The notes beneath the pieces were generated by a model, which did not search any database, was not told the origin of the DNA, and saw nothing but the letters and a program-made list of their open reading frames with translations. The translations under genes and the position numbers were made by a program. A stretch of DNA of 64,000 bases from Laccaria trichodermophora (taxonomy: Eukaryota > Basidiomycota > Agaricomycetes > Agaricales > Hydnangiaceae), in NCBI GenBank assembly GCA_018417955.1, contig JACTVC010000010.1, positions 1,004,763 to 1,068,762 of the forward strand. The letters run 5' to 3'. Below are positions 11,397 to 22,603 of this stretch, piece by piece; position 1 is the first letter of the stretch; each line of letters opens with the position of its first letter.

Positions 11397-11987
11397 TTAA
11401 GCTACAAAGGATTGAATGGCTTGGAATGTACTCGCCTTATACAATACGATGTATTCGGGCTCAACGTCATGGATTTGATTCTTCGTGATGAGCGTCTGGA
11501 GATCACACACCAGCTCGTCCAGGCCAATTTGAAGCGAGCGTGGCGGAGTGGGGCCGTTGTCACCGAAAAGTACATAAGCCGCACTACTTCGGTCATCGTG
11601 CGTAGCCGGTGACAATGTCAAGCATTGTTCAGATAGGTGATAGTGGTAACAAGGGGAGGGTCCAAGGAGGGTCTGAAGAGTATCTGTGAGAGGCACGGTA
11701 TGTGAACAATAAGTCGAATAGATCTTACTGGGCTTCTTACTATCTGGCAGACGAAGTCTGAACCAGATCAACGTAAGAAAAATGGACGACGTCCAGTAAA
11801 ACGAGAGCCTCACCAGAGACACGTGGTTACGTTTGTTAAGAGTAAGTGATAGGCGGGGCCTTGGGCGAGAAAAATCACTGTGTATTTGCATGAGCATGCG
11901 GCGCATGAAGATAGAGAGCGCGGGGTGCTTACCTGGGCTTAATAGACATGGTCGGAGAGAGCCAACGACAGGAGAAGTTCTCAACAC
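11397..11987 (-). CDS. Hypothetical protein, exon limits uncertain
   Basis: A long minus-strand frame ends in LDELVCDLQTLITKNQIHDV and EPEYIVLYKASTFQAIQSFV. That C-terminal part looks like genuine coding sequence. The first third of the frame is probably not all coding. It contains good splice-like signals (gtaagcacc to aaatacacag near 11935-11882, and gtgaggctc to ctggttcag near 11812-11756). These suggest a real start near 11950 with two small introns, but the reading frames do not join cleanly. I do not recognise a family. It lies between two halves of a local duplication and may be degenerate. Confidence 0.3.
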   Translation of the reverse strand: MLRTSPVVGSLRPCLLSPGKHPALSIFMRRMLMQIHSDFSRPRPRLSLTLNKRNHVSLVRLSFYWTSSIFLTLIWFRLRLPDSKKPSKIYSTYCSHTVPLTDTLQTLLGPSPCYHYHLSEQCLTLSPATHDDRSSAAYVLFGDNGPTPPRSLQIGLDELVCDLQTLITKNQIHDVEPEYIVLYKASTFQAIQSFVA

Positions 11988-12113
11988 CTGGAACTTCTCC
12001 TAACTGAGCATGTTCGCACTGAGTCAGAGATCGGTGGCATGAGAGGAGCTCGAGTAGAAAAGCCCGGAGAATTGCAGTGAAGAGTTTGATTGGAGTTTGA
12101 GCAAGGGGGACAC

Positions 12114-12218
12114 TGTGAGTCGGACGATCACCCTCTTGTCAACAACACCCTGGAGAAAATTCGTTGGCGATCCTGTGTGCGTCGCTTGAAGAAGAGGCGG
12201 CTGCGGCGGAGGAGACTC
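12114..12218 (-). pseudogene. Fragment of LSM6 exon 1
   Basis: Read on the minus strand, this repeats about 105 bp of LSM6 exon 1 (9440-9544) at roughly 90-95% identity. It encodes ESPPPQPPLLQATHTGSPT followed by NFLQGVVDKRVIVRLT. It begins and ends inside the exon, and neither an ATG context nor the second exon follows. It lies immediately downstream of the gene at 12377-13652, mirroring the arrangement at 9.4-10.2 kb. Confidence 0.85.
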
Positions 12219-12376
12219 TTGTGACGACGAGTAAAATGTTGGTAAAATCATAAAATGCTCCAGAAATGCTCCACGTGATGGTGACCACAAGTAACAAGTT
12301 GAAGGAAGATTAAGTATCTCGGCCAGTAAATATATTATCGTAGCGTATCATTGCAACAAAAACAGTTTCTCAAAAA

Positions 12377-13652
12377 TCAAAAACAATTACTCTCCTCGTC
12401 TGCTCGAATATCGCGACAAACAGGAGCTGATCTAACCCGCTCCAGGTCATCAACCACGGCTTTCCTCGAAGCGCTCCCTTCCATTTGCATACGTCGCTCT
12501 TCCTTCAAAATTGAGCGTGGATGACGAATCAATTGCACTAAATCGGGCCTGCCAATGTTATGGTCCCCTAACGAGGCGTCTTCGTCGAGGAGCCTCGTGT
12601 CTTGATATGAAAGATAAAACTCATCCCCGCTTTGGGAGTCTACAAGAGCTCCACAGCAGTCCAGCACTCGATCCTTGAATGAGCGAACAGAGTCGGCGGC
12701 ATTTGCCCGAACACAAATCACGGAAGAGATATCTGTCGCTATTCGAACTGCGACATAGGTGTCTTCGTGCGTATCCAAACGTTGGGATGGTATTTCATAG
12801 GGTGACTCTGGCTCTGGAGCGGTGGATTTTTCAGTGAGTTTCGGAAGGTGCAGATCGATGCTCTCCCCAAGCGCAAGTCGCTGCCCCGATTGGTTGCAAG
12901 GCGGCTCTACGGCGCCTTCCAGAGGCGCCGGAGTGTTGCTAGCATGGCTGCTGAAAAGTCGGGTTTGAGCTGGAGAAGTGTTGTGCATCGAAACGTTGGT
13001 GGGAGTTGAAAGAGTTCGGGACAAAGGCATATTGGTCTGGGAGCCTGTAGAAGTCCCAGCCACGGGTTGGCTAACAGAAGAGCGGCTTTGAGATTGGGGG
13101 GTGGAAGGAATTTGAGAAGAACGCAGGGGACGCTCCGTCTGATTCGCAAGATCCTGGTTTTCCAGACGGGTCATTGAGATAGATGTTGTGTCACGAAGGT
13201 GCAAAGGAGTCTTGTCGGTTTGAGCCGCACATTCCTTGCTCTTCGACGCGACCACTGGCAGACGGATCATTGTAACCCTCACATATGTGTTGGGATGCAC
13301 CAAGAGGTGGTACATAGGTGGAGTAACCACAACTTCTTCTTCATCTTGTGTCCGTGATGGAACTGATAGCTCAAAGTGGCATCTTTTAAAAGTCTCGTCA
13401 TTCTGTAATCGCCCGAGATGATATCTGATCTCCTTTAGTGCAGCCTGTTGAAACCTGTGAGTGAGGTGTAAAAGATATCACTGGCGGAGTGGCGCTTACC
13501 TTGTGGGTTCTGGGATATGGAATAGAAAATGCGAGATCTTCGCAGAATACTTCAAGGAATTCCGACGGTGAAAGCGATGACCACCATTTTGAGATGAGGT
13601 AAAAGACAACGGTGAGATGCAAGGCATGGAGCAATATTTCATCGCAGTCCAT
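12377..13652 (-). CDS. Lineage-specific protein with possible ubiquitin-like C-terminal domain
   Basis: I do not recognise the family. A first exon (13500-13652 if the ATG at 13652 is used) encodes a hydrophobic helix region (ALHLTVVFYLISKWWSSLSP). After a 55-bp intron (13445-13499) the second exon runs to the stop at 12377. It encodes EEEVVVTPPMYHLLVHPN, a long Ser/Thr/Pro-rich linker, and a folded-looking segment (VAVRIATDISSVICVRANAA, then SFKDRVLDCCGALVD, YLSYQDTRLLDED and LVQLIRHPRS). The order of strands in that segment suggests a beta-grasp, ubiquitin-like fold. The frame remains open upstream of 13652 to about 13712, and another frame continues at 13760-14191. An upstream exon is therefore possible, although it would run into the RPL24 promoter. 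Confidence 0.5.
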
Positions 13653-14201
13653 TTGAACGAAATGGGGAGTGGTGCCTTCGGTATCATCACGAATATATAC
13701 CTCTTGAAACAAAGAGACATTCAGGCAACTTCATGACATTGGTCATAAAGAGGTGCGAGTCAGAGGGGCGGGGAGTGGCGAGAGGTGTTGGATATTTTGA
13801 TCCCCCTCCACGAGTGCATTAAGTATCTTGTGATAGGGAGATCGGGCATAAAAACTTTGCTGGAACTTGCGTTTCTTGAAAGTTGGAACTTGAAAGGCGG
13901 ACGGCAAACAGTCCAGTGGCTATGCTCGGTATTTGCCGAGGCGTCATCTGCTTTGGTGAGGAGAGGCACACTCATCAACGACTGCCCGACAAAACTCATC
14001 AAGGTGAGCACAATTTCAAGTCGGATAGGCTGCTGCGCCGCGGAATCGTATTCTTGAGAACGATGGGATTCGGCAGAGGTGCTGTTTATGGCATCTAGAC
14101 GGAATTTTGGATGGATGGTGGATGGGTGCTTTGGATGACGCAGGGTTCCCAAATGTGGTACAGAAAGCTGACTTTCTTCTAACCCTTCCATTTCTTCATA
14201 G

Positions 14202-14822
14202 ATGGTACGTTTGAACCATTATTCTCTTATGTCCCTTCTGACCATTTTTTTGGGGAGTGTAGAAGGTCGAAATTGACTCCTTCTCCGGCTACCGTATCTA
14301 TCCTAGCAAGGGCAAGCTCTTCGTTCGCGGCGACAGTAAAGTACGCGTTATCCCATCGCATCAAGACCTCTCATTCATCTTGTCTTCTTTCTTCAGGTCT
14401 TCCGCTTCGCTGGCTCGAAAAATGCTTCGCTCTTCATCCAACGCAAAAATCCCCGTAAAATCGCCTGGACTCAAGTTTACCGTAGGATGCACAAGAAGGG
14501 TATCACGGAGGAGGTTGCTAAGAAGCGCTCACGCAGGACTGTGAAACACCAGCGCGGAATCGTTGGTGCTGATCTTGCCGCCATTGCCGCGAAGCGCAAC
14601 CAAACCGCCGCCGTTAGGTCACAACAAAGACTGGCTGCTATCACAAAGGCGAAGACCGAGAAGAAGGAGAAGGAAGTGAAGAAGGCCAAGGTTCGTTTAT
14701 TTCTAGATTAATTAATTGCGGGACTCTAATAGACTACGTGTCGCCAGCCTGCGCGCCAAGCAACCACTTCAGGTCCCAAGGTCTCCAAGCAGCAGATGAA
14801 GGGGGGCAAGGGAGGACGATGA
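14202..14822 (+). CDS. RPL24: 60S ribosomal protein eL24
   Basis: Four exons (14202-14204, 14263-14340, 14397-14690, 14748-14822) encode a protein of about 149 residues. The ATG alone forms exon 1, a frequent arrangement in fungal ribosomal protein genes. The sequence begins KVEIDSFSGYRIYPSKGKLF, continues VRGDSKVFRFAGSKNASLF and RKNPRKIAWTQVYRRMHKKG, and ends in a lysine-rich tail (KQQMKGGKGGR). These are the hallmarks of eukaryotic eL24, which sits at the bridge between the two ribosomal subunits. The first TFRFxxSK-type motif and the IxWTxxYRR motif are intact. The gene is divergent from the gene at 12377-13652. Confidence 0.96.
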
Positions 14823-15072
14823 GCGGCTCGGTGACCATGAATGGGAGATTTCGATGTATGACCTATGCAACACTACGAAATTATATGACATAGGACATTC
14901 AGAACAGCTGGTCACTTCGCGTGAAAGGTTTGCTATGAGGATTTTCATTTTGAAAACTTGACGACACGCCCGTTCAATAATTTGAGATAAAGCCTTCTTA
15001 CTTGTACCTCATCGTCGACCACGATGATCAGCAGCTTCGATTTACGAATAGAGAGCGAGGTTTGGATAACCC

Positions 15073-16124
15073 GTACAGCCGTTTCGGAAAAGCTTGTCCA
15101 CGTGTGATTTGATGCAATGGAAAATATAATAAATCAACAAAATCAAAAAAACGAGTCTGGGGCTTTTCGTCGTTTTTTTGCCAGTCTAGCATCCGTTGTC
15201 GACTCCAAATGCATCCTATAGAGTGTAACAAACGAATTGAGCCTTTTCAGTGCAATTTGAAACTGAAACGCTATGAAGGTGTTGCCAGTGACGCGGACGA
15301 CAAATCGAAAACAATACCGACGTTTCGACATCGCGAACGCCCGAGAAGCGCCAGAGAATACTCGGAGGAGAGGAGAACACTGGATATGAACCAAATGTAG
15401 CAGTGATTACACGCCTCGAGTGGCAGAAGGCAGTGGCAGATTTGGTGCGCGTTCCTCAGCCATCTACCAACTGTCCTTACCCTGAAAACATTATTCTCTT
15501 TCCAGCTGATATGCATTCGGAAAGCTTTCTATGCCTCGTTCATCATCCCCCCCTTCTTGCCCTTCGCTTCTGGAGTTGTGATGCACCACGCACTCCCTCG
15601 TGTGTAGCCTTAGGGCTCTCATGGGTTCCCACAACATCTGCACCACAAACACACCGAGGGCTCCATGGTTAGCGTGATTCGGAGAAGCTCTACCCGATGC
15701 AACAGAGCAGATTTTTCGAGCTAGATCATGCGGCATTGGCAGCTGTCACAACTCTACCATCCTCCGTCTCCCCTTGCCTCCCTCCCTCAGTCACTCTTTC
15801 CAGATGAATTTCTTCTTCAATATCTAGAGCCTTATAATGGTCACCTTCCCCTCTTCCCCTCTTTCTTTGTGAGAGGTCATCATCCTATACAGCCAGCCGT
15901 ATATGATCCAGTCCTCAGTGACGACGCTCGGTGCAGTTACAGCGATGTTAGATAGACTACTGCCCATACATACATCTCAGCATTGTTGTAAACAATCCAT
16001 TACACTCGTTCACGACGTCTTACGGCTCTTTCGTGGCTTTTTTGCATTTGCTGAATTTTTGGATTTAGTTGATTTTTCGTCACATCAAATCACGCATAGT
16101 CAAGCTTTTCCGAAACGGCTGTAC
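15073..16124. mobile_element. About 1.05-kb segment bounded by 42-bp inverted repeats
   Basis: The left arm 15073-15114 starts GTACAGCCGTTTCGGAAAAG. The right arm 16083-16124 ends with its reverse complement. The arms agree at about 38 of 42 positions, and weaker AT-rich similarity continues inward. No transposase or other protein can be read between them, and no clear target duplication was found. It could be a decayed non-autonomous DNA transposon or a fold-back element. The flanks 14830-15070 and 16125-16500 show no gene. Confidence 0.55.
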
Positions 16125-16530
16125 TCTCCACCTCCCGTGCGGTGTCCATCTTTTCTCCACACTTGGGCGAAGTCACCACTCGAGATTTGAGAGACCCTGC
16201 TAGTACTTGCGGCTGGCTTTGCGACCGCCGACAATGCGATCTGTGATTGACAGACAGGTGACACGTCAACCTTGCTGCATGTGCTTCGAGGGAACAACGC
16301 TTGCTTGTTGTCGACTCTCTTGCCTTGATCGACATGGCAAAGGATAATTCACAAAGTTCCAAACTATGACGCAAAACATCAAGGGATAATGCAATCTAGT
16401 CATCGTTCCAGCAAAAACCACTCATCCAGAGGTTTGGATCAACACTCCTTGCAGCTCCTTGCCCTACACAATTGCGCCTCTCGCCGCTACAACAGCGCTA
16501 GTGTCAGCTGTCCATGCTGGCCTTGCTGCT

Positions 16531-16783
16531 GTCAAATCGAACTTTGATTGAGGGGAACCTCCACCTAAATTCGCTACAAGCACCATTTTTCCTCCTCCCT
16601 ACAGACCGGACTGCCTCCAAGATGTCATACACAGCTAACGAGACAAGCCAAGGCCGAACTTTCACTTGCCATTGTCCAGCATTGTCCATGGCGGTTTTCA
16701 GTTGGTTTTCAGTGCCATTGACACTTTTCGGTGTCAATGGATCCGATGCCAAAGAATGGGCCTTCCGAGGCTTCCATCGCTAA
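16531..16783 (+). repeat. Duplicated promoter and start region of the following reductase gene
   Basis: 16531-16671 repeats 16805-16951 as a direct copy 274 bp upstream. Both contain gtcaaatcgaactttgattg, the taccttctcc-type leader with acagacc, and an ATG opening MSxTAxxTSxGR. In this upstream copy the ATG at 16622 opens only a 53-codon frame ending at 16783 (MSYTANETSQGRTFTCHCPA). The TATA-like TATAAG of the downstream copy (16849-16854) reads TACAAG here. A 10-bp perfect hairpin (CCATTGACAC/GTGTCAATGG, 16715-16740) lies inside. Confidence 0.8.
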
Positions 16784-16848
16784 AAAGTGTCATGCCTTAG
16801 GTGCGTCAAATCGAACTTTGATTGAGGGGAACTCCCACCCAAATTTGC

Positions 16849-16854
16849 TATAAG
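16849..16854 (+). promoter_or_regulatory. TATA-like element of the first A-T-R gene
   Basis: TATAAG lies about 50 bp upstream of the ATG at 16901. It is followed by a pyrimidine-rich leader (cctttccttctccttacag). It is intact here and altered to TACAAG in the duplicated copy, which hints that this copy is the working promoter. Confidence 0.4.
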
Positions 16855-16900
16855 TACCACCTTTCCTTCTCCTTACAGACCAGACTGCTTCCTTCGCAAG

Positions 16901-19900
16901 ATGTCGCACACAGCTCACAAGACAAGCGAAGGCCGAAAGAGCAACACTTTCACCCCCCCACCACTAGACGGCTCGCTCTCCATGCTGGAAATCTTTGATT
17001 TTCATCGAAAGAATAGCCCGAACCATCCCCTTTTCTTGTTCGAAGAAGGGGGTAAAATTGAGGAGATCACCTGGGCACACGCGGTTCGAGCCGTGCACAC
17101 TGCTGCACGATTCATTCAACAAATCTGTGGGAAAGACTCCGGCGACTCGTCGACGGTGGTTGCCATCCTGGCTAACACGGGTCAGTCTCACTACTTACCT
17201 CGACGTCGCTGTTTGTAACATTAGAACCCGCAGATACATTCAGCTACTTTGTTCTTCTCGCAGGAATAATGCGTGCAGGTTGTCAAGCCTTCCCAATCTC
17301 TCCAAGAAACTCTCCAGTAGCTGTAATCCATCTGTTGCAAGAAACGGGGTCAAAATTCCTTCTTGTTAACCATGACCCGAGCATTCAAAAACTCATCGGG
17401 AGCGTATACGCAAGCCCTGCTTTCGAAAACCTCGTAGGGGAGCCGATATCAATACCTACTTTCGAATATCTGTTTGGTGGAACTGAGGGTGATTTTGACC
17501 CGCTACCTCCGATGCAGCAACAAGAACGCAATCGACCCAGTCTCATCTTGCACTCATCTGGTGAGTTGTCTAGCTTTATTGACGTAGGAAGCTGAATTAA
17601 ATGGTTATATTCTAGGATCCATATCGCATCCAAAGCCGATTGGTATCGTGTCCCACCAGCTCGTCGACATTGGTTTGCTGCCATGTAAGCATCCCATGAT
17701 TTCCTCTTCTGGACCTGGAACGAAAACGTGCTGTTAGATTTTGGAGATCGCGACCTCTGCGGGAAAGTTTTCGCTTGTCACTCCCTATCCATGTTTCGTA
17801 TGGAACTTTTTATCTTTTCATCGAAAACCTCTAATGCTTCATGAAGATCTTATCGGTTGCGTAATGCTCCCCTGGACGGTACTTGGTTTGACCAAATCAA
17901 TGATCAAGCTGACTCGACTTTTTTGAAGATGGCATCGGGGCTTACAATGGCCAGTTTCTCCCCTCATGATCCGCCTACCCTTCCGACTGCAGACCGTGTA
18001 TTTTCGGGGGCCATTGCTACGCACAGCAACTATATAACCTGTGTCCCCTCTTTTATCGAGGTTGGTCATTAACTCTTCCAGTTTACAACAAACATTAAAG
18101 AAAATTCAGTCATGGTCCAGGGTGCCTCACCAGCTGGTAGAGCTCAAGAAATTTCACGGCGTGGTATGGAACGGATTCATCGCCAGAAGATATCGCTAAC
18201 AGTTCCCCTTTCTACACACAGATATACGCTGGTGCACCGTTGCAAAAAGATATCGGCGACATGCTTGTGTCGAACGATGTTAACATCATATCAATCTATG
18301 GGGCGTAAGTTTGATTCTTTGGTGTTGTCTAAACTGTGACCATCCCTACCTTTCTCAACTTTTCAACAGGACGGAGGTGGGCCCGGTCATAGCCTTTGTT
18401 CCAGGTTGGAGATCTATTGCACTTAACAACATTATGGCTGACCTTCCCATGCTAGCTCCCAAGAAAGAAGCTTGGGAGTATTTTCAAGTAAATGCCTCCT
18501 TCGTTATCTCCACCTCAGGTCTCTTACGACTTCAGTTTTCCCCCTACTGCCGACCAGTATTTCTTCCATATCAGGGCAACGTATTCCAGCTGTTGTTTCA
18601 AGTATGCCGCCTCACCCTCCCTCCATCCTCTTTCAACTCATGGTGACGTGTAGGAATGTCCAACCCATTCGCCTAGTGTATTCAACGCGCAATTTCAGGG
18701 GCTCAGAGCGTATGATACTCGCGACTTAGTGGTCTCCCATCCAACCGAACCAAACATGTGGCGAATATACGGCCGTGCCGACGAACAATTGATGCATTCC
18801 AATGGAGAAAAGGTATGTCTTTATCTGCTGCATCGCGTATATATCATTATTAATTCAACCTCGTAGACCAACCCTATTCCAATAGGTACTTTTATGAAGC
18901 ATAGTTTCCGAATACTGATGAATCAGTCAACAGAATCGATGCTTACTCGCCATGAGAAAATCCAATTCGCTGTCATGTTTGGACGAGGGCAGTTTCATGC
19001 TGGAGTCATCGTACAACCAAAGCTACAATATCAATTCGACACTGGGAACGAGGGTCTTTTGGCGGAATTTCGGAATGACATCTGGTAAAACCATTCAAAC
19101 ATGACTTCTTTTTCTACCCACGTTGACGATGAGCAGGCCACTTGTGGAACAAGTCAACGACCGTTCTCCAACACACTCTCGACTTTTCAAAGAGATGATT
19201 TTAGTAGCGAGCCCCCTAAAACCCTTCGATATATCATCGAAAAACACACCACGTCGGATGGCTGTCTTGACTGCTTATGAAGACGAGATAGAACAAGCAT
19301 ATGCATCTGCAGACAAGTACTCTCAGCCTGACATCCCCTTACCCGAGATATGGGAGATCGAGGATTGCCTCGTTCTCGTGCGATGCGCAGTTAGGAGAGT
19401 TTTGCAGGTCCAGGTCAGTGACGATGAAGACATATTCCAAGCAGGATGCGACAGGTTCGTCGAGTTCATCTAGAGAAAAATCTTAGTGTTTACGGGCAGA
19501 CAGTCTTCAAGCCGCTTGGATACGCAACACCCTCTTACACGCTCTACAACATTCAGCCAAAGTGTCCACTTCACCTATTCCACAGAACTTCATATATGCC
19601 AATCCCAGCATCCGGAAGTTGGGAACATATATATACGGCGTGGTCCGAGGGCAAAGCTCCGTATCCCTCATGGTGTCCTCAAGGAAAATAACCGACATGG
19701 AGAGGCTCGTCCAGCAATATAGCGCGAACTTTCCTTGTCATGCACCCAGTAGTGCGATATCCGCAGCTGGTGGCGAGGTTGTATTGCTCACTGGGAGTAC
19801 CGGCTTTCTTGGATCGCACATTCTCGAGCAGCTAGAAAAAGATACCTCTGTCTCAAGAATATACGCTCTCAATCGTAAAGATATCAAGCGACCTGAAAGG

Positions 19901-21075
19901 ACTATGTTCGCCAGGCATAAAGCTACCTTTGAACGAAATAGCCTCGACACTACCAGCCTCGTATCCAGCAAAGTTGTGATGCTTCAAGGGTCTTCTGACC
20001 TTGAGTATTTTGGCTTAGGGGAGGCCACTTTTGACCAGATACAATCGAGCGTTACTTGTGTTATCCACAACGGTGCCAACTTTGAAATTCTGGCTTCCCT
20101 CAACACTAATTGTGATTTTCTACAGCTTGGCGAGTAGACTTCAACGTCACCCTCTCGTCTTTCGAACCATTGATTGCTGGGACACGTTGCATGATCGATC
20201 TCGCTTTGGGATCGCCTTTTCCTGACCCCCCTCGGTTCATCTTCATCAGTACTTTGGGGGTGTTGAAAGGTATGTAACATCAACGTTCCTAGCATTTGTT
20301 TGACCTGTTTACTCTAGGCTGGACTGAGGGCCGATGCCCCGAAGCACCCATTCTTCAACCAACAAGCGCAATTGGTCTTGGATACTTGGAATCCAAATGG
20401 GTTGCGGAGACAATTCTTTGCAACGGGTCTGAACAAACTTCGTTGAAGCCGGTCATTATCCGTGTCGGTCATGTTTGTGGCGGACAAACGGGGAATTGGG
20501 ATACTTCAGAGTGGATCCCCGCGCTAGTGCGGTCTGGTCAGGTCCTCAAATGTCTTCCCGATATAAATGGCGTATGTACGGGTTTTATTCGTCCCTACTT
20601 CGCTCTAACCTTCTTCGTGATAACACAGGAAATAACATGGATCCCCGTGGATGTCGCGGCTGCAGCAGTGATCGAGATGCGAACATCCAATGAACCCTTC
20701 CTCAACCTGGTACACCCCAAACCTGCTCCAGCTCAACTCATTTTTTCCGCCTTTGCCAATGCCCTGGACGTTCCGCTTGTAAGTTATGGTGATTGGCTGG
20801 CCGCGCTGGAGTCTTCTCGAAGCGAAGGTTCTGACGCTGCTGTGGCGGAAGCCGTCGAGAACCCAGCTCTCATCCTGCTTGATTTCTTCCGGTCTGTGAA
20901 CAGGCCTGTTTCGGCACTCGATAGGGATAGGGAGGCTTTTGGGTTCCCGCCAGTAGCCATAGACAAAGCATTGACCGCGGCTCCTATTCAGCTTGGCAAT
21001 GTCCCACAAATCTCTGAAGAGAATGTTGTTTCGTGGATGACTTACTGGTGGAACGTAGGGTTTCTTAAAAGATAG
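16901..21075 (+). CDS. NRPS-like adenylate-forming reductase (A-T-R), copy 1
   Basis: Enzymes of this family activate a carboxylic or amino acid with ATP, load it onto a phosphopantetheine arm and reduce it with NADPH to the aldehyde. Exons joined by about a dozen short introns give an A domain (TPPPLDGSLSMLEIFDFHR; YFVLLAGIMRAGCQAFPIS; P-loop LILHSSGSISHPKP; catalytic-Lys region KNTPRRMAVL). A carrier domain follows, where splicing at 19456 restores GCDSLQAAWIRNTLLHAL with the attachment serine. The reductase domain has VVLLTGSTGFLGSHILEQL (NADP Rossmann), WRVDFNVTLSSFEP, and YLESK with the catalytic Tyr and Lys. The stop is at 21073-21075. The gene looks intact. Its substrate cannot be read from the sequence. 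It is paralogous to 30367-34793 and lies tail to tail with the v-SNARE gene. Its promoter is duplicated upstream. Confidence 0.92.
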
Positions 21076-21417
21076 GCTTCTTATATGGCGCATTAAGGAA
21101 ATTTAGTTACGCCATTGTAGACAGTTAATTGGACACTAGAATTTGAGTCGATTGTCTCGCTTAATTTCACATACGTCTCTGTAGTAAAATGGAAGGGACT
21201 CCAGTCACGTACATGAACAAACTCATTCATCCGAAAACAAGGTTACAAGAGCAGAAGAAACCATGAAAGGTCCAAAAGAGATCTTGTATCTTCAGCGGCT
21301 ACTGTTCCACACGTAGAGGGTAAAGTGAAGAAGCCATGGTGAAGATGCAGGAATTAATAATACGTGCATAGATACATACAACAACACAGCGGTGGATGGA
21401 TAGAGGGGGTCGAGAGT
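21076..21417. other. Convergent intergenic region
   Basis: These 342 bp separate the stops of the reductase and the v-SNARE. They are AT-rich and hold both 3' ends. No further feature is seen. Confidence 0.6.
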
Positions 21418-22084
21418 TTAGTGGTGTGTCGCCTTGACGATCGACACAACGATGATCACGATGATGACGGCAATTGCTACACCTATGATGATGCGCATCT
21501 GAAAGCCCATGTGTCAGTAAAATAAATGAGACGCTGGAAACAGTAACGTACCTTCATATCTTTCCACCTTTCGATAGCATAAAACGTCAGACAACTGCGG
21601 ACGAAATACGAAGCAGACATGTACTCACCACATGTTCTGACATCACGGAAAGAACAACGTGAGCGAGAAAACAGAATCGTGGGAGAGGAATGACACACCT
21701 TGCGAACTCGATTGGCTCCACGGCGGAAACCTTGTGCGGACACAGCAAGGTTATCTGCGGAATCACCACATACGAATTAGCGCTAGCGCCCTTATAAAAA
21801 AGAGCAGCCTCAAACAACAACGCACCTGTTTTGTCCTGTAATGAATCTAATCGCTCTCCTCGTTCCGCCACCTTCGTAATGTTCTCCCTCATAATTCCCA
21901 CAGTGTCATCAATCTGCGCTTGAATGGCCGCTGTTTTGGCATTGCCCTTACTAGGTCCAGCGTTGCTTGAGCCGTCTCGTGGGAGATATGGGTCGTAAGG
22001 TTCAGACCTATGTATGGTGAGCGAACAAGCGAGGGGTTGGGTCAGCGTCATGCTGGAACGACATTAAGGCGCTAAGACAAACAT
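21418..22084 (-). CDS. SNC1: v-SNARE synaptobrevin/VAMP
   Basis: This R-SNARE drives fusion of exocytic and endosomal vesicles with the plasma membrane. Spliced exons give a short N-terminus ([12 protein letters not shown]), then the SNARE helix ([53 protein letters not shown] with the central arginine), then NMWWKDMKMR and a C-terminal membrane anchor ([19 protein letters not shown]) ending KATHH. A six-to-eight-base micro-exon supplies NMW near 21610. The first codon is split: AT at 22083-22084 joins a G after an intron starting gtttgt, giving ATG TCT GAA. About 118 residues, normal for fungal Snc proteins. It neighbours a kinase gene on the same strand. Confidence 0.92.
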
Positions 22085-22603
22085 AGTGCAAGCGTCGGGG
22101 TCTAGAGGGGGCGAAACGTGGGGTGTCAGTAATGCGCCCTTTACTGAATACTAAGTAGAGAGCTCACCGTGTCAGATAATGAAGAGAGGGGGAGGATGGA
22201 GGTGGTCGTTGGCAGATGTTGGCAGGCTGTCGGCGTCACGCAGTCCCATGTTTTACCCACGACGTGACTAATGTGTTGTGACTGCGCAGTGCGTACCGCA
22301 AAGATGACATACGTACAGCCTCGTACAACACTCTATAGAAACTTCAAAATTATAAACGGGAAAGAAAGTAAAACAAAGAGGCAGGGTATCTAGAGTAAAG
22401 TGATATCCAGGTCGTTAGAACCAGTGTACGTGTACAAGGGGGAAAATTAACCAGAAAGCTGAAACCTAAACGTTAAAACTTCAGTAACGAACATATGAAC
22501 GAATATAGAAAGGTGAGTGTAAGTGTACGAAAAACACAGAAAAAAGGAAGAATAAAAGAAAGGAAAGGTCCAATATGAACCAACAACAACTAATAGAATC
22601 CAT
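22085..22603. other. Intergenic region between v-SNARE and kinase
   Basis: It holds the v-SNARE leader and promoter (22090-22250) and the 3' region of the kinase. No other gene was seen. Confidence 0.5.

Noticed and set aside
13760..14191. Upstream exon of the gene at 12377-13652
   Set aside because: The frame is open, but no splice donor gives a matching phase, and its ATG would lie within 11 bp of the RPL24 start. Kept only as a possibility.
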